Below are positions 35,452 through 45,544 of a stretch of DNA of 64,000 bases, in pieces (position 1 is the stretch's first letter; each line of letters begins with the position of its first letter). The DNA is from JBCBRD01 sp039819785 (GTDB lineage: Bacteria; Pseudomonadota; Alphaproteobacteria; Rhizobiales; Hyphomicrobiaceae): contig JBCBRH010000019.1 of the NCBI GenBank assembly GCA_039819785.1, forward strand, positions 9,151 through 73,150, in the 5' to 3' direction. The position numbers and the translations under genes were made by a program. The notes beneath the pieces were generated by a model, which searched no databases, was not told the origin of the DNA, and was given only the letters and a program-made list of their open reading frames with translations.

Positions 35452-35579
35452 CTAAACTCTTCCCTTGGTCCCGGCCCATAATCGCGCCTGTGCCGTTCGC
35501 CGATGTTGAAAGCGGCTCTCGTGCGCCCGCATCATCATCGTCCATGTCACGGATCGAGCGCCTGTTGCGACTCAGAAGT

Positions 35580-37334
35580 CTAGCGCATCGCGTCCGGTGC
35601 CTGCACGCCTAGGATACCAAGACCTGTCGATAAAACGCTCTGAACCGCCCCAAGTAGCGCCAAACGCGCGCACGTTTTCCCCTGATTATCGTGGATAAAG
35701 CGCAATTGTGGCGAATCATTGCCTCGTGCCCATTGGCTGTGGAGCGCGTTGGCAAGGTCATAAAGATAGAACGCGAGACGATGCGGCTCGTGGGCGCGCA
35801 CGGCCCCTTGCAACATCCTGGGGAAACGGGCGACCATCTTCACGAGGTCGATTTCACCGGGATCGTCGATCTGTGACAGGTCTGCGCTGGCCAACGCGGA
35901 CGGACTGACATCCAACCCTGGAAAGGCTTCCGCGGCCTTCCGGAAGACAGATGCAGCCCGCGCATGGGCATATTGCACATAGAAGACAGGATTATCCTTC
36001 GACTGCTCGGTGACTTTCTGGAAGTCGAAATCCAGGCTTGCGTCATTCTTCCGGTACAACATCATGTAGCGGACCGGATCAGCACCGACTTCATCGACCA
36101 CGTCTCTTAAGGTGACAAAGGTGCCTGCGCGTTTGGACATCTTGATGGGTTCGCCAGCGCGGAACAGTTTCACGAGCTGACACACCTGGATGTCGAAGTC
36201 GGCCTTGTTGTCAGACAGGGCCGCCACAGCCGATTTCATGCGCTTCAGGTAGCCGACATGATCGGCCCCGAACACATTGATCAAATGCAAGTAACCGCGT
36301 TGCAGCTTGTCGTAATGATAGGCGATGTCGGCTGCGAAATAGGTGTAGCTACCGTCGGACTTCACCAGTGCGCGGTCCACGTCATCGCCGAACTGCGTGG
36401 AACGAAATAGTGTTTGTTCCCGGTCCTCCCACTCGTCGTCGGCATGGCCTTTGGGCTTTTCCAGCCGTCCTTCATAGATCAGGTCTTTGGCGCGCAGAAC
36501 TTCGATCGCCTCAGCTATCCTATTCTGTCCGTCAGCCTTTAAGGAGGCTTCTGAAAAGAACACGTCGTGGCTGATATTGAGGGCTGCGAGATCCTGTTTG
36601 ATCATTTCCAACATGGCCGCAATGGCCGTATCGCTGATGATGGGCAGCCATTCATGTTCGGGGAGGTCACGCAGATCGGCGCCGTGGCTCTCGGCGAGTG
36701 CCTGGCCGACGGGCACCAGATAGTCTCCAGGATACAGGCCGTCGGGGATCGCACCGATGTCTTCACCCAGCGCTTCGCGGTATCGCAGGAAAACAGACTT
36801 TGCGAGCATGGCGATCTGTCCGCCAGCGTCGTTGATGTAGTACTCGCGGGTGACGTCGTAGCCGGCAAAAGCCAGGAGGTTGGCCAGCGCGTCTCCGAAT
36901 ACCGCGCCGCGGCAATGCCCGACGTGCATGGGGCCTGTTGGGTTGGCGGACACATATTCGACGTTGGTTTTTTGACCTTTTCCGATGTCCAGGCGGCCAT
37001 AGTCCTTGCCGGAATTGACGACGTGCAAAACGACCCGCGCCCAATAGGACGGCGCCATGGTCATGTTGATGAAGCCCGGCCCGGCGATATCTACGCTGGC
37101 GATTTCGGCGTGGTCTTCCAAGAGCGGGGCGATCAAAGCTGCAATGTCGCGTGGCTTCATTTTTGCCGGCTTGGCAAGCACCATCGCAATGTTGGTGGCG
37201 ACATCACCGTGGGTGGGGTCACGCGGGGTCTCGGCCTCGATGACCGGTTGAGCGTCCGCCGGCAGTTGGCCCTGGGACTTCAGTGTGTCGAGGCATGCTG
37301 CGATGTGCGCCTCAATGTCTTCGAATAGGTTCAT
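35580..37334 (-). CDS. argS: Arginyl-tRNA synthetase
   Basis: 584 aa, class I synthetase. ATP-binding block NPTGPMHVGHCRGAVFGDAL (HIGH variant) near residue 130, KMSKRAGTFVTLRD near residue 395, and the C-terminal DALR anticodon-binding region (YDLANALHSQWARGN). It charges tRNA-Arg. Downstream of dgt and upstream of the SPOR gene, all on the minus strand. Confidence 0.98.
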   Translation of the reverse strand: MNLFEDIEAHIAACLDTLKSQGQLPADAQPVIEAETPRDPTHGDVATNIAMVLAKPAKMKPRDIAALIAPLLEDHAEIASVDIAGPGFINMTMAPSYWARVVLHVVNSGKDYGRLDIGKGQKTNVEYVSANPTGPMHVGHCRGAVFGDALANLLAFAGYDVTREYYINDAGGQIAMLAKSVFLRYREALGEDIGAIPDGLYPGDYLVPVGQALAESHGADLRDLPEHEWLPIISDTAIAAMLEMIKQDLAALNISHDVFFSEASLKADGQNRIAEAIEVLRAKDLIYEGRLEKPKGHADDEWEDREQTLFRSTQFGDDVDRALVKSDGSYTYFAADIAYHYDKLQRGYLHLINVFGADHVGYLKRMKSAVAALSDNKADFDIQVCQLVKLFRAGEPIKMSKRAGTFVTLRDVVDEVGADPVRYMMLYRKNDASLDFDFQKVTEQSKDNPVFYVQYAHARAASVFRKAAEAFPGLDVSPSALASADLSQIDDPGEIDLVKMVARFPRMLQGAVRAHEPHRLAFYLYDLANALHSQWARGNDSPQLRFIHDNQGKTCARLALLGAVQSVLSTGLGILGVQAPDAMR

Positions 37335-37438
37335 CGATTGGGTGGTCCAATGTCAGGACGAAACACGCCGTGCGGCGACGGACGATGTTCGTCTGTCCAG
37401 CCCGCGCATGATCATGTGTGTTGGATGGTTGGCGGGAG

Positions 37439-38764
37439 CTAACGCAAATCCGGGGTTGCGTCAAACAATCGACGATGCTCAGCGATGGCAAAACGGTCGG
37501 TCATCCCAGCCACATAATCCCCAACGAGGCGGGCCAGTCTGCGATCATGGCCGGCGCTGTGGTCATCGCGGATCATCTCAGTCGCGATCTGAGCCCAATC
37601 GGGCTGCATGTCGGCCGGTATCTTTTGGTAATGCGCGTAAAGGTCGAGCACGATGGATTGTGCGCCCTCCATGATGCGCATCACGTGCCGGTGCCGGTAG
37701 ACGTGCTCAAACAAAAACGCCTTCAGGGCCGAAACCTTGGCCTGCAGATCATCTGAAAACACCACAAGTTGATGCCCGGCCATCCGGATATCGGCAGGTG
37801 TTTGAATGTTAGCGGCTGCAAAGCGCTTCCGGGTCTGGGAGATCACGTCCGCGATCATCGTTGTGATCATGCGGCGGGTGAGTTCGTAGATAGCCCTTGT
37901 GTGGGCGTGGTCGGAGGACAGACTTTGAAGTGTCTCGTCTGCGCCTTGGATGATGTCCCGGGTGAAGGGGGCATCGGTCAGTTGCGGGATTGTTAAGAGA
38001 CCAGCGCGCAAACCATCGTCTATGTCATGGTTCAGATATGCAATATCGTCCGCGATTGCGGCCACCTGGGCTTCCGCGCTGGCGTATTGGTCCAACTCGA
38101 AGTCCTGCCAGTCTTGGAGCGACCGCAACACTCTGGCGACCGGGTTGTTACTGTCTGAAATGGGGCCGTTATGCTTTGCGAGGCCTTCCAGTGTTTCCCA
38201 CGTCAGGTTCAATCCATCGAAATCCGCGTAACGGCGCTCTAGTGCCGTTACGACCCGGATGGACTGGGCGTTGTGGTCAAACCCGCCGACGTCAGCCATA
38301 GCGCGATCCAACGCGCGCTCTCCGGCGTGTCCGAATGGTGAATGCCCCAGGTCGTGCGCGAGGGCCAGCGTCTCGGCGAGGTCTTCGTCAAGTTGCAGTT
38401 GCCTGGCCATGGTTCGGGCGATCTGCGCCACCTCCAGCGAATGCGTTAACCGGGTGCGGTAATGATCGCCCTCGTGAAACACAAAAACCTGGGTTTTGTA
38501 GGTTAGACGACGAAAAGCGGAGGCGTGGAGGATGCGGTCGCGGTCGCGCTGAAATGGCGACCGTGTGGGGCAATCCCGCTCCGTGTGCGTGCGGCCACGG
38601 CTCGCGATGGCGCTTGCCGCATAGGCTGCCGGCTGACGCGCGCCGGCTTTCAAGGCTGCACCATAGTCCTGGTGTCCTGCTTCCTCAGGCTGACCCGGGC
38701 GTGACGGTGCATCCTCCGTTGCGGCCTGGGATGATCGTTTGACCAGGGCTGCGCGTTTTGACAT
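37439..38764 (-). CDS. dgt: dGTP triphosphohydrolase-like HD protein
   Basis: 441 aa from ATG 38764; ATG 38827 is possible, but the family usually begins close to the TRSPFQRDRDRILHASAFRRL block, so the extra leader is doubtful. HD motifs: THSLEVAQIARTMARQL and LALAHDLGHSPFGHAGERALD, with the metal-binding His-Asp. The enzyme hydrolyses dNTPs to nucleosides and tripolyphosphate. Divergent from erpA; the argS gene is downstream. The arrangement dgt/erpA/xthA is familiar in Rhizobiales. Confidence 0.93.
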   Translation of the reverse strand: MSKRAALVKRSSQAATEDAPSRPGQPEEAGHQDYGAALKAGARQPAAYAASAIASRGRTHTERDCPTRSPFQRDRDRILHASAFRRLTYKTQVFVFHEGDHYRTRLTHSLEVAQIARTMARQLQLDEDLAETLALAHDLGHSPFGHAGERALDRAMADVGGFDHNAQSIRVVTALERRYADFDGLNLTWETLEGLAKHNGPISDSNNPVARVLRSLQDWQDFELDQYASAEAQVAAIADDIAYLNHDIDDGLRAGLLTIPQLTDAPFTRDIIQGADETLQSLSSDHAHTRAIYELTRRMITTMIADVISQTRKRFAAANIQTPADIRMAGHQLVVFSDDLQAKVSALKAFLFEHVYRHRHVMRIMEGAQSIVLDLYAHYQKIPADMQPDWAQIATEMIRDDHSAGHDRRLARLVGDYVAGMTDRFAIAEHRRLFDATPDLR

Positions 38765-38873
38765 CTGATCGGAAACGACCACATTAAGCTCCAACGTTGC
38801 TCGATCCGGCTGTTGTGTTGCCAACATGCTAAAGGATGGAGTGATTCCATGACACCCAACTGAGGTGAGACGT

Positions 38874-39239
38874 ATGAGCGATCAAGCTGTTCTGAATAAG
38901 CCGGGGTCTGATGCCCCGTCGGTTGTGCTGACGGACCGTGCTGCAAAGCGGGTCAACGAGATTGTCGCGACCGAGCCCGCCAACACTGTGTTGCGCGTGA
39001 GTGTTGAAGGTGGCGGGTGTTCCGGATTTCAATACAAATTCGATCTTGTTCAGGAGATCGCGGATGATGACACCCAACTGACCAATGACGGCGCGGTCGT
39101 GTTGATCGATCCGGTTTCGCTGGGGTTTTTGGCTGGTTCGGAAATCGACTTTGTGGATGACCTGATTGGAGCCTCATTTCAGATCCGAAATCCGAACGCT
39201 ACGGCGGCATGCGGCTGCGGAACGAGCTTTTCGCTTTAA
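38874..39239 (+). CDS. erpA: Iron-sulfur cluster insertion protein ErpA (HesB/IscA type)
   Basis: 121 aa from ATG 38874 with GAGGTGAG 4 nt upstream. A-type carrier with three conserved cysteines: Cys49 in EGGGCSGFQY and the C-terminal CGCG (Cys113, Cys115). It delivers Fe-S clusters to apoproteins. The next gene, xthA, starts 35 nt downstream on the same strand. Confidence 0.96.
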   Translation: MSDQAVLNKPGSDAPSVVLTDRAAKRVNEIVATEPANTVLRVSVEGGGCSGFQYKFDLVQEIADDDTQLTNDGAVVLIDPVSLGFLAGSEIDFVDDLIGASFQIRNPNATAACGCGTSFSL

Positions 39240-39274
39240 CCCGCGTATGTGACGGATCACGTGGAGCGGGGGCT

Positions 39275-40081
39275 TTGAGCGTCTTGAAAATTGCGACCTG
39301 GAATATCAACGGCGTGAAGGCGCGCCTTGAAACCGTCTGCACATGGCTGAAGGAAAGCCAACCGGATGTTGCGTGCCTGCAGGAAATCAAAAGCATAGAC
39401 GAAAATTTCCCATCGGAGCGCTTTGAAGAGCTTGGCTACAATGTCGCCACGCATGGTCAGAAGGGCTTCAACGGCGTTGCGATATTTTCCAAGGTTCCAT
39501 TTCAAGAGGTCACGCGACGACTGCCAGGTGATGAGGACGATGAGCAGGCACGCTACATCGAAGCTCTCGTCGCACTCGACGAAGCAAACGGCGGACATTT
39601 GATCCGGGTGGCCTCTTTATACCTGCCAAATGGCAACCCTCTTGGCTCTGAAAAATTTCCCTACAAGCTTGCGTGGATGGAACGTCTTGAGACGCATGCG
39701 CGCGCGCTCCTCGAAGATGAGACGCCGCTCATCCTCGCAGGTGATTACAACGTGATCCCCGAAGCGCGCGATTGCCGCGATCCCAAGGATTGGGGAGGAG
39801 ATGCGTTGTACCAGCCAGAGAGCCGTGCTGCGTTTCGCGCTCTGGAAAACCTGGGGTTTACCGATGCAGTGCGCGCGACCTACCCGGATGATGAGGTCTT
39901 CACGTTTTGGGATTATCAGGCGGGCGCCTGGCAGAAGAACGATGGCATCCGGATCGACCATCTGATGATGTCACCGCAGGCCAGCGATCTACTCGTTGCC
40001 GCCGGCATCGATAAAGAAACGCGCGGTTGGGAAAAGCCGTCGGATCATGTTCCGGTGTGGGTGGAAATCGGCAACGCCTGA
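39275..40081 (+). CDS. xthA: Exodeoxyribonuclease III
   Basis: 268 aa from TTG 39275, with GGAG 8 nt upstream and giving MSVLKIATWNINGVKARLET, the family start. Blocks: KIATWNINGVKARL, VACLQEIKSIDENFP (catalytic Glu), LILAGDYNVIPEARDCRDP, IRIDHLMMSPQ and SDHVPVWVEI with the catalytic Asp-His. It is an AP endonuclease and 3'-exonuclease of base excision repair. Probably co-transcribed with erpA. Confidence 0.95.
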   Translation: MSVLKIATWNINGVKARLETVCTWLKESQPDVACLQEIKSIDENFPSERFEELGYNVATHGQKGFNGVAIFSKVPFQEVTRRLPGDEDDEQARYIEALVALDEANGGHLIRVASLYLPNGNPLGSEKFPYKLAWMERLETHARALLEDETPLILAGDYNVIPEARDCRDPKDWGGDALYQPESRAAFRALENLGFTDAVRATYPDDEVFTFWDYQAGAWQKNDGIRIDHLMMSPQASDLLVAAGIDKETRGWEKPSDHVPVWVEIGNA

Positions 40082-40289
40082 AAGTTAGAACCGGCTTGCG
40101 GCTGTCTTCGATATCTCAATGCGCCCGCCGCGGTTTTTCAACCAAGATGTCCGAGTGCAGTTTTGGCTGGCTGATGTTCTAGGACGGATTGCCGACACAA
40201 GATAAGTTGGATCGACGATCTGCTGACTTGGCGGTATGAAGGTTTCCGGCACTTAATCTGTCCCGATCGCCGCGAGTGGCTGTTCAATG

Positions 40290-40688
40290 ATGCGACGATC
40301 ACCGCAATTCCCAGAACCAAAGTCGCCCTTTCTACAGGCGTTGGTAGCGGCCTTTCAAAAACGGTCAAAGGCAATCAATCACAAGGTGAACTCATGGTCC
40401 ATTGAGGCGGGAAGAGATCAAAACGAAGAGCGATTGAATTTCGACTTCGACTGCTTCAATCACGTGGTCCGATTTGTTGCTTGGGAAGATCAACTGCTAT
40501 GGTTTAGCAGCTGCAAAGGCTCTGCAACAAACGGGTGGGAAGTAAAATTCGCGTTTCATGCGTCTGCCGATGGGCACGCACCTCAAGCCATCGTCAGCAC
40601 TTCTGAGGAAGCACTGCTTTATCGTAGCGACAAAGTGCAATGCATGGCTGCTTTCGACGGCTACACCCCTGAAGAAGATCACAGCTGA
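40290..40688 (+). CDS. Hypothetical protein
   Basis: 132 aa, ATG 40290 (another ATG sits directly before it at 40287). The sequence MRRSPQFPEPKSPFLQALVAAF has a plausible helical start, followed by a mixed alpha/beta-like body with aromatic residues (VRFVAWEDQLLWFSSCKG, GWEVKFAFHA). No signal peptide or membrane helix, no recognised domain. Base composition is lower in GC than the neighbouring genes, hinting at acquisition. There is no strong ribosome binding site. Moderately likely to be real. Confidence 0.45.
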   Translation: MRRSPQFPEPKSPFLQALVAAFQKRSKAINHKVNSWSIEAGRDQNEERLNFDFDCFNHVVRFVAWEDQLLWFSSCKGSATNGWEVKFAFHASADGHAPQAIVSTSEEALLYRSDKVQCMAAFDGYTPEEDHS

Positions 40689-40844
40689 ACCCCACTGGTT
40701 GCTTACGCCCGAGGCGTGGGGAGCCACGCAATGGAAAGTGGCGCAAACGGAGGCTTAGGAAGGTCATACCTAACAGTCTAGGTACTACCTATCCTGTCTT
40801 GCAGCCGACAGAAGCCCGAGGGATCTACGCGCCCGCCGAAGCGC

Positions 40845-41939
40845 TTAGCGTCCAAGTCCCATGGCACCTGCGCGCATGTAACCCGAAGCATCCGGCAATG
40901 GTTTCGCGGCCTGTACACCGACGCCGGGCTTCCTGTTCGGCGACGATTTGGCCGTCCAACCCTTTTGTCCGAACTGCCGGTCATTCTGGCCATCGGCCGC
41001 ACCAGAGCTGGAGCGTTTGAGGCTTGGTACTTCCTGACCGTCAGCGCAGGTCCTAATCGCGCGCACCGACAAACCTTCAAGATTCTGAGAGCCAGGCGGC
41101 AGTGGCTTTCGTCCGTAACGGCTATCCCATTCCGCAACGAGCCCGGTTGCCTGACTGCGCACACCTTCCGATGCGCCACAGAAGATGTTCTGGAAAATAT
41201 CATCGATCCAGAACGCGTCTTTGTTTGGTGCGTTCTTTGCGGCAACGGAGATCAATGCCAATGCCCGCACGGGGTTTGAGTCGGTGAACTTACCGCGCCA
41301 CAGAAGATCAGCGAGGAAGGCTTGTGCGCCGGCATGGCCACGCTGTGCGACGGCCGACAACCAGTCGAGGCCCTGACGTGCACGGGAATCTGTTTTCGCT
41401 TTGGCTTCGTGAAGCATCAACTTTGCGAGCTCAAATTGTGCGTCCTCGTCGTTGAAGTAGAGAGCGGCGTGCTGGAGATATTCGGCAGCGCGTTTGCGGT
41501 TCGCGCGGAGCCCGGCTTCGGGCAGGCCGCGGCGCATGTATCCAGCTAATTCAACGAGCGCGTCGGCCACGAAGGCCGCGTGGGGGTCGTTGAGATCCGC
41601 ATCGGCAAAGTCACGCGCGATCTGTTGATAGAGCATGTAGGCTCTGACGTGGTCCGTGTGGCCACCATCGTTGTCGGCGTAAATCCGTGCCAGGTAGTAC
41701 TGGCCGAAGAACAGGTTCCGTTCGGCAGCCTGCTGCAGTTGGGGAATGGCCGCGCTATACTGCCCTTGTCGATAGGCTGTCACGCCACGACGCAGCGCGG
41801 CATTCATCGACGTTTCGGCAACACCGGAATTTGCCGCAAACGATGCCGACGGGGTCATTGCACCCGTCATCGCGATCGCAGCTGCAAATGCTGTAAGTTT
41901 GGCGGCTCGCACCGCAACTTTGAAATTATATGTCCGCAT
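40845..41939 (-). CDS. Secreted Sel1/TPR-like repeat protein
   Basis: 364 aa from ATG 41939, which lies inside the last codons of ilvD (14-nt overlap), so it is translationally coupled. Signal peptide AAKLTAFAAAIAMTGAMTPSASFAA. The body has TPR/Sel1-like helices: ALRRGVTAYRQGQYSAAIPQLQQA, FFGQYYLARIYAD, AAEYLQHAALYFNDEDAQFELAKLM and GLDWLSAVAQRGHAGAQAFLADLLW. Likely a periplasmic scaffold protein; a role with ilvD is not expected from function, so the overlap may be only transcriptional economy. The Lys/Arg/Ser-rich C-terminus is disordered. Confidence 0.8.
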   Translation of the reverse strand: MRTYNFKVAVRAAKLTAFAAAIAMTGAMTPSASFAANSGVAETSMNAALRRGVTAYRQGQYSAAIPQLQQAAERNLFFGQYYLARIYADNDGGHTDHVRAYMLYQQIARDFADADLNDPHAAFVADALVELAGYMRRGLPEAGLRANRKRAAEYLQHAALYFNDEDAQFELAKLMLHEAKAKTDSRARQGLDWLSAVAQRGHAGAQAFLADLLWRGKFTDSNPVRALALISVAAKNAPNKDAFWIDDIFQNIFCGASEGVRSQATGLVAEWDSRYGRKPLPPGSQNLEGLSVRAIRTCADGQEVPSLKRSSSGAADGQNDRQFGQKGWTAKSSPNRKPGVGVQAAKPLPDASGYMRAGAMGLGR

Positions 41940-43650
41940 AGCAAACAACTTCCGCTTTCCCGCCAAGGTGTGTGACAGCGCCATATCGCGCAGGCCCAAC
42001 CTCGTTTGCATACTTTCTCAAGACGCCGGATTGGTACGGATTATCTGGATGTTTCCAAACTGCCCGCCGCCGTTCCAATTCGGCTTCATCGACCATCAAA
42101 TCGAGTGTGCCGGCTTCGGCGTCGATTTTGATGATGTCACCATTTTCAACCAGCCCGATGGGGCCGCCAACCGAAGCTTCCGGACCGACGTGGCCGATGC
42201 AGAACCCGCGCGTTGCGCCTGAAAAGCGTCCATCGGTGATCAGCGCGACCTTCTCGCCCATGCCTTGCCCGTAGAGTGCTGCGGTAGTTGACAGCATCTC
42301 TCGCATGCCCGGGCCGCCCTTTGGCCCCTCGTAGCGAATGATGAGCACTTCGCCTTCTTCATATTGTCGTTTATCGACAGCCGCGAAGGCATCTTCCTCG
42401 CTGTTGAACACGCGGGCAGGGCCTTCAAACTGGAGCTTGTGCATGCCGGCGACTTTCACAATTCCACCGTCCGGAGCCAAAGATCCCTTCAGCCCGACGA
42501 CGCCCCCTGTCTTGGAAATGGGGTTTGAGACAGGATAGACAACCGTTTGATCTGTATTGAATTTCACGTTTTCGAGATTTTGCGCCATGGTCTTGCCATT
42601 GGCGGTGATGCAGTCGCCGTGCAAAAGACCGCCATCCAGCAGCGCACGCATGATCTGCGGCACCCCGCCGATGTCATAGACATCTTTCGCGACGTATTTT
42701 CCGCCGGGTTTCAAGTCGGCGATGTAAGGTGTCCGCTTGAAGATTTCAGCGACCTCGAACAGGTCGAATTCAATCCCGGCCTCATGGGCCATGGCGGGGA
42801 GGTGCAGTGCTGCGTTCGTCGAACCACCCGTTGCCGCCACGATGACCGCGGCGTTCTCGAACGCTTTTCGAGTGCAGATATCGCGGGGGCGCAATCCTTG
42901 CGCGATGGCGTACATGACCGCTTTGCCGCTTTCGGTTCCGTAGGCATCGCGCGAGACGTAAGGTGCCGGGGCACCGGCTGATCCGGGTAAGGCAAGGCCG
43001 ATGGCTTCAGAGACGCAGGCCATGGTGTTGGCAGTGAATTGACCGCCACAGGAGCCGGCGGATGGACATGCGACACATTCCAGTTCGTGCAAGTCTTCGT
43101 CGCTCATCTTGCCGGCGGAGTGCATTCCGACGCCTTCGAAGACGTCCAGAACCGTGACGTCTTTTTCCTTAAACGTGCCGGGCAGGATCGACCCGCCATA
43201 CATGAACACGGATGGCACGTTGAGCCGCAGCATCGCCATCATGATACCGGGCAGAGACTTGTCGCATCCTGCGATGCCGACCATGGCGTCGTAGGAATGA
43301 CCACGCATGGTCAGTTCAATCGAATCGGCGATGACTTCGCGACTCACCAAAGAAGACTTCATGCCCTGGTGGCCCATGGCGATCCCGTCGGTGACGGTGA
43401 TGGTGCAGAATTCCCGAGGCGTTCCGCCGGCCTCGTCGACCCCGGTTTTTACCGACTGCGCCTGGCGCATCAGCGCGATATTGCAGGGTGCTGCCTCATT
43501 CCAGCAGCTGACGACACCCACGAATGGCCGGTGAATCTGTTCTTCCGTCAGGCCCATGGCATAGTAATAGGACCGGTGCGGCGCGCGAGTCGGACCCTCC
43601 GTCACGTGACGGCTTGGAAGTTTCTTTTTGTCGAAAGTGTTGGCGTCCAT
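41926..43650 (-). CDS. ilvD: Dihydroxy-acid dehydratase
   Basis: 574 aa from ATG 43650 (MDANTFDKKKLPSRHVTEGP), the family-like start; upstream ATGs at 43671 and 43716 are alternatives. Blocks: HRSYYYAMGLTEE, VSCWNEAAPCNIAL, VGIAGCDKSLPGIMMA, CPSAGSCGGQFTANTM, with the Fe-S cluster cysteines, and DGRFSGATRGFCIGHVGPEA. It makes branched-chain 2-oxo acids in valine, leucine and isoleucine synthesis. Followed by the Sel1 gene with a 14-nt overlap. Confidence 0.97.
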   Translation of the reverse strand: MDANTFDKKKLPSRHVTEGPTRAPHRSYYYAMGLTEEQIHRPFVGVVSCWNEAAPCNIALMRQAQSVKTGVDEAGGTPREFCTITVTDGIAMGHQGMKSSLVSREVIADSIELTMRGHSYDAMVGIAGCDKSLPGIMMAMLRLNVPSVFMYGGSILPGTFKEKDVTVLDVFEGVGMHSAGKMSDEDLHELECVACPSAGSCGGQFTANTMACVSEAIGLALPGSAGAPAPYVSRDAYGTESGKAVMYAIAQGLRPRDICTRKAFENAAVIVAATGGSTNAALHLPAMAHEAGIEFDLFEVAEIFKRTPYIADLKPGGKYVAKDVYDIGGVPQIMRALLDGGLLHGDCITANGKTMAQNLENVKFNTDQTVVYPVSNPISKTGGVVGLKGSLAPDGGIVKVAGMHKLQFEGPARVFNSEEDAFAAVDKRQYEEGEVLIIRYEGPKGGPGMREMLSTTAALYGQGMGEKVALITDGRFSGATRGFCIGHVGPEASVGGPIGLVENGDIIKIDAEAGTLDLMVDEAELERRRAVWKHPDNPYQSGVLRKYANEVGPARYGAVTHLGGKAEVVCYADI

Positions 43651-44158
43651 TCGTGTTGCTTTAGACCTCATCACGTCGCAACCAAGCCGAGACCGGTGCG
43701 CCGCTTTGTTTCCCAAGCGTCTTGAAACTCAAGACGCAAACCTGCGGAGTTCAGGAACCTGAATTGCTTCAGACCATCGCTCCACCTCTCAGCCGTCGTC
43801 AATGTCGTCTGGGTTTGTGGCCCAATGGTGGCGGTGGGTCACCAAGACTGTTGCATTCACATGACAGTTAATCCGATGCGGCGTGTGCGTGTTGCATCAT
43901 GGCACCTTGCGTGATCATGCATCAAAGCAACCGCTGTTTTTTGTCAGATTTTGCCGACTCGGCTTCCGCGAAGGCAGCCGTTAGTTGTGTCCTGCCAAGC
44001 GATGCCAGGGTGGTTAAGCATGACCTGTGTTGTCCGTTTGACAGGTTCATGACGTGTTGAAAGCGGTGAGGTGTCGTGAAAGCGGCGGGCAGGTCGTGTT
44101 AGCCTATGCCCAACTCAGACGTTGCGAGATTCGCGCCAGATTGAGCGGGAGAATGGGG
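43651..44158. other. Intergenic region between divergent ilvD and DUF898 genes
   Basis: About 500 bp holding two divergent promoters. I looked for a leader peptide or attenuator for ilvD and saw no run of Ile/Val/Leu codons or T-box. Nothing else recognised. Confidence 0.4.
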
Positions 44159-45544
44159 ATGTCGAGCGAGACGCTTAATCCGTGGGTGCAACCGGGTCAG
44201 CAACAGGGGCATCAACAGGGGCAGCAAGCGACTGCTGGCCAAACGAACGCGCCAACATTCGGCCAGCGGACCGGATCCAGCAGCTCTGACGGGACGATGG
44301 CACTCTTGGCATGGCGTTACCCCGCTGGGATGTGGGGGCTTTCGGTTATCAATTTTGTGCTGCGGATCGTGACGTTGGGGATCTACAGCTTCTGGGGGAG
44401 AACGGAAGTTCGCCAGCGCTTGTGGGCCAGTGTCCGGTTCAAGAAAGAACCGCTTGTTTACACCGGTACGGGGCAGGAGTTGCTGTTCGGCTTTCTGATC
44501 ATCTTCGTTGTTGTTTTGCTGCCGATCTTGTTGCTGACGACGATCATCGTTTTTGCATTTGGGCCGGACTCACCCGCTGCCGCCGCCATTCAACTCGCGA
44601 TTTATTTCGGTGTGTTCTTGTTGATCGGCATGGGTATCTATCGGGCCCAGCGCTATAGGCTTTCGCGGACGACGTGGCGCGGTATCCGCGGGTCACTGAC
44701 GGGCAACAGCGCGACCTATGCCTGGACGCATTTTTGGACGTTGCTCCTGATTCTCCCAACACTTGGGTGGATCGTCCCGTGGCGCTCAACCAAGCTGCAA
44801 GGGATCATCACGTCGAACACGCACTTCGGGGACAGGGCGTTTCAGTTCAGCGCCACGGCTGGGCCGCTTTATAAATCCTTCGCGGTCCTCTGGCTCGGCG
44901 TCGCGGCGATTTTCATTGTCGGCAGTTCGGTCATCAGCGGAGCCGTTATGTCGGCCACATCGACCGGAGTGCCGGGTGGGATCAATGCGCCGACGCCTGA
45001 GGCTGAGGCTGCCAAGCAACTTGTCGGTTTGACCGTCTTTGTGGTCTTAGTCGGTGGCTATTTGTTCTATCTGGTGATGGGTGCGTGGTACCGGGCGCGA
45101 ATGATCAACCACTTTGCGGATGCGACAACCTTTGAGGGCGGACAGTTTACCGGACGGGTCAAAGGGTTGGGGCTATTGTGGATTGATTTCTCAAACCTCA
45201 TCATCTTGTTGTTTGGCGTCTTGCTTGTCGGCGGCGGAATAGCAGCGCTGTTTTTCGGGCTTGGTATTGCTCAACCGCTTGTGCCCGTTGATCCCAACAC
45301 CGGCGAACCCGGGCCGGCACAACTCGCTCAAATGGCTCAGTTTGTTCTGCCCATATCTCTCGTGATTATCGCTGTCGCCTTCACGCTCTTTTCGCCGGTC
45401 ACCCAGGCCCGATCGATGGGCTATTTGGTTGAACATCTCAGCCTTGATGGGCATATCCCGGTGGAAGACATTTTGCAGAGCACAGCCGAGCAATCGAAAA
45501 CCGGAGAAGGACTGGCACAGGCGTTTGATGTCGATGGGTTCTAA
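44159..45544 (+). CDS. DUF898 (YjgN-like) membrane protein
   Basis: 461 aa from ATG 44159, with GGGAG 7 nt upstream. A Gln/Thr-rich N-terminus is followed by about eight membrane segments. The family block WGLSVINFVLRIVTLGIYSFWGRTEVRQRLW appears near residue 60 and its variants recur later (GIYRAQRYRLSRTTWRGIRG, WYRARMINHFADATTFEGG). The function is unknown; the pair with an M48 peptidase gene is common. The downstream gene overlaps it, indicating an operon. Confidence 0.88.
   Translation: MSSETLNPWVQPGQQQGHQQGQQATAGQTNAPTFGQRTGSSSSDGTMALLAWRYPAGMWGLSVINFVLRIVTLGIYSFWGRTEVRQRLWASVRFKKEPLVYTGTGQELLFGFLIIFVVVLLPILLLTTIIVFAFGPDSPAAAAIQLAIYFGVFLLIGMGIYRAQRYRLSRTTWRGIRGSLTGNSATYAWTHFWTLLLILPTLGWIVPWRSTKLQGIITSNTHFGDRAFQFSATAGPLYKSFAVLWLGVAAIFIVGSSVISGAVMSATSTGVPGGINAPTPEAEAAKQLVGLTVFVVLVGGYLFYLVMGAWYRARMINHFADATTFEGGQFTGRVKGLGLLWIDFSNLIILLFGVLLVGGGIAALFFGLGIAQPLVPVDPNTGEPGPAQLAQMAQFVLPISLVIIAVAFTLFSPVTQARSMGYLVEHLSLDGHIPVEDILQSTAEQSKTGEGLAQAFDVDGF

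Noticed and set aside
43651..44158. Possible attenuator or leader peptide for ilvD
   Set aside because: No run of branched-chain codons, no T-box-like structure and no terminator hairpin could be found.
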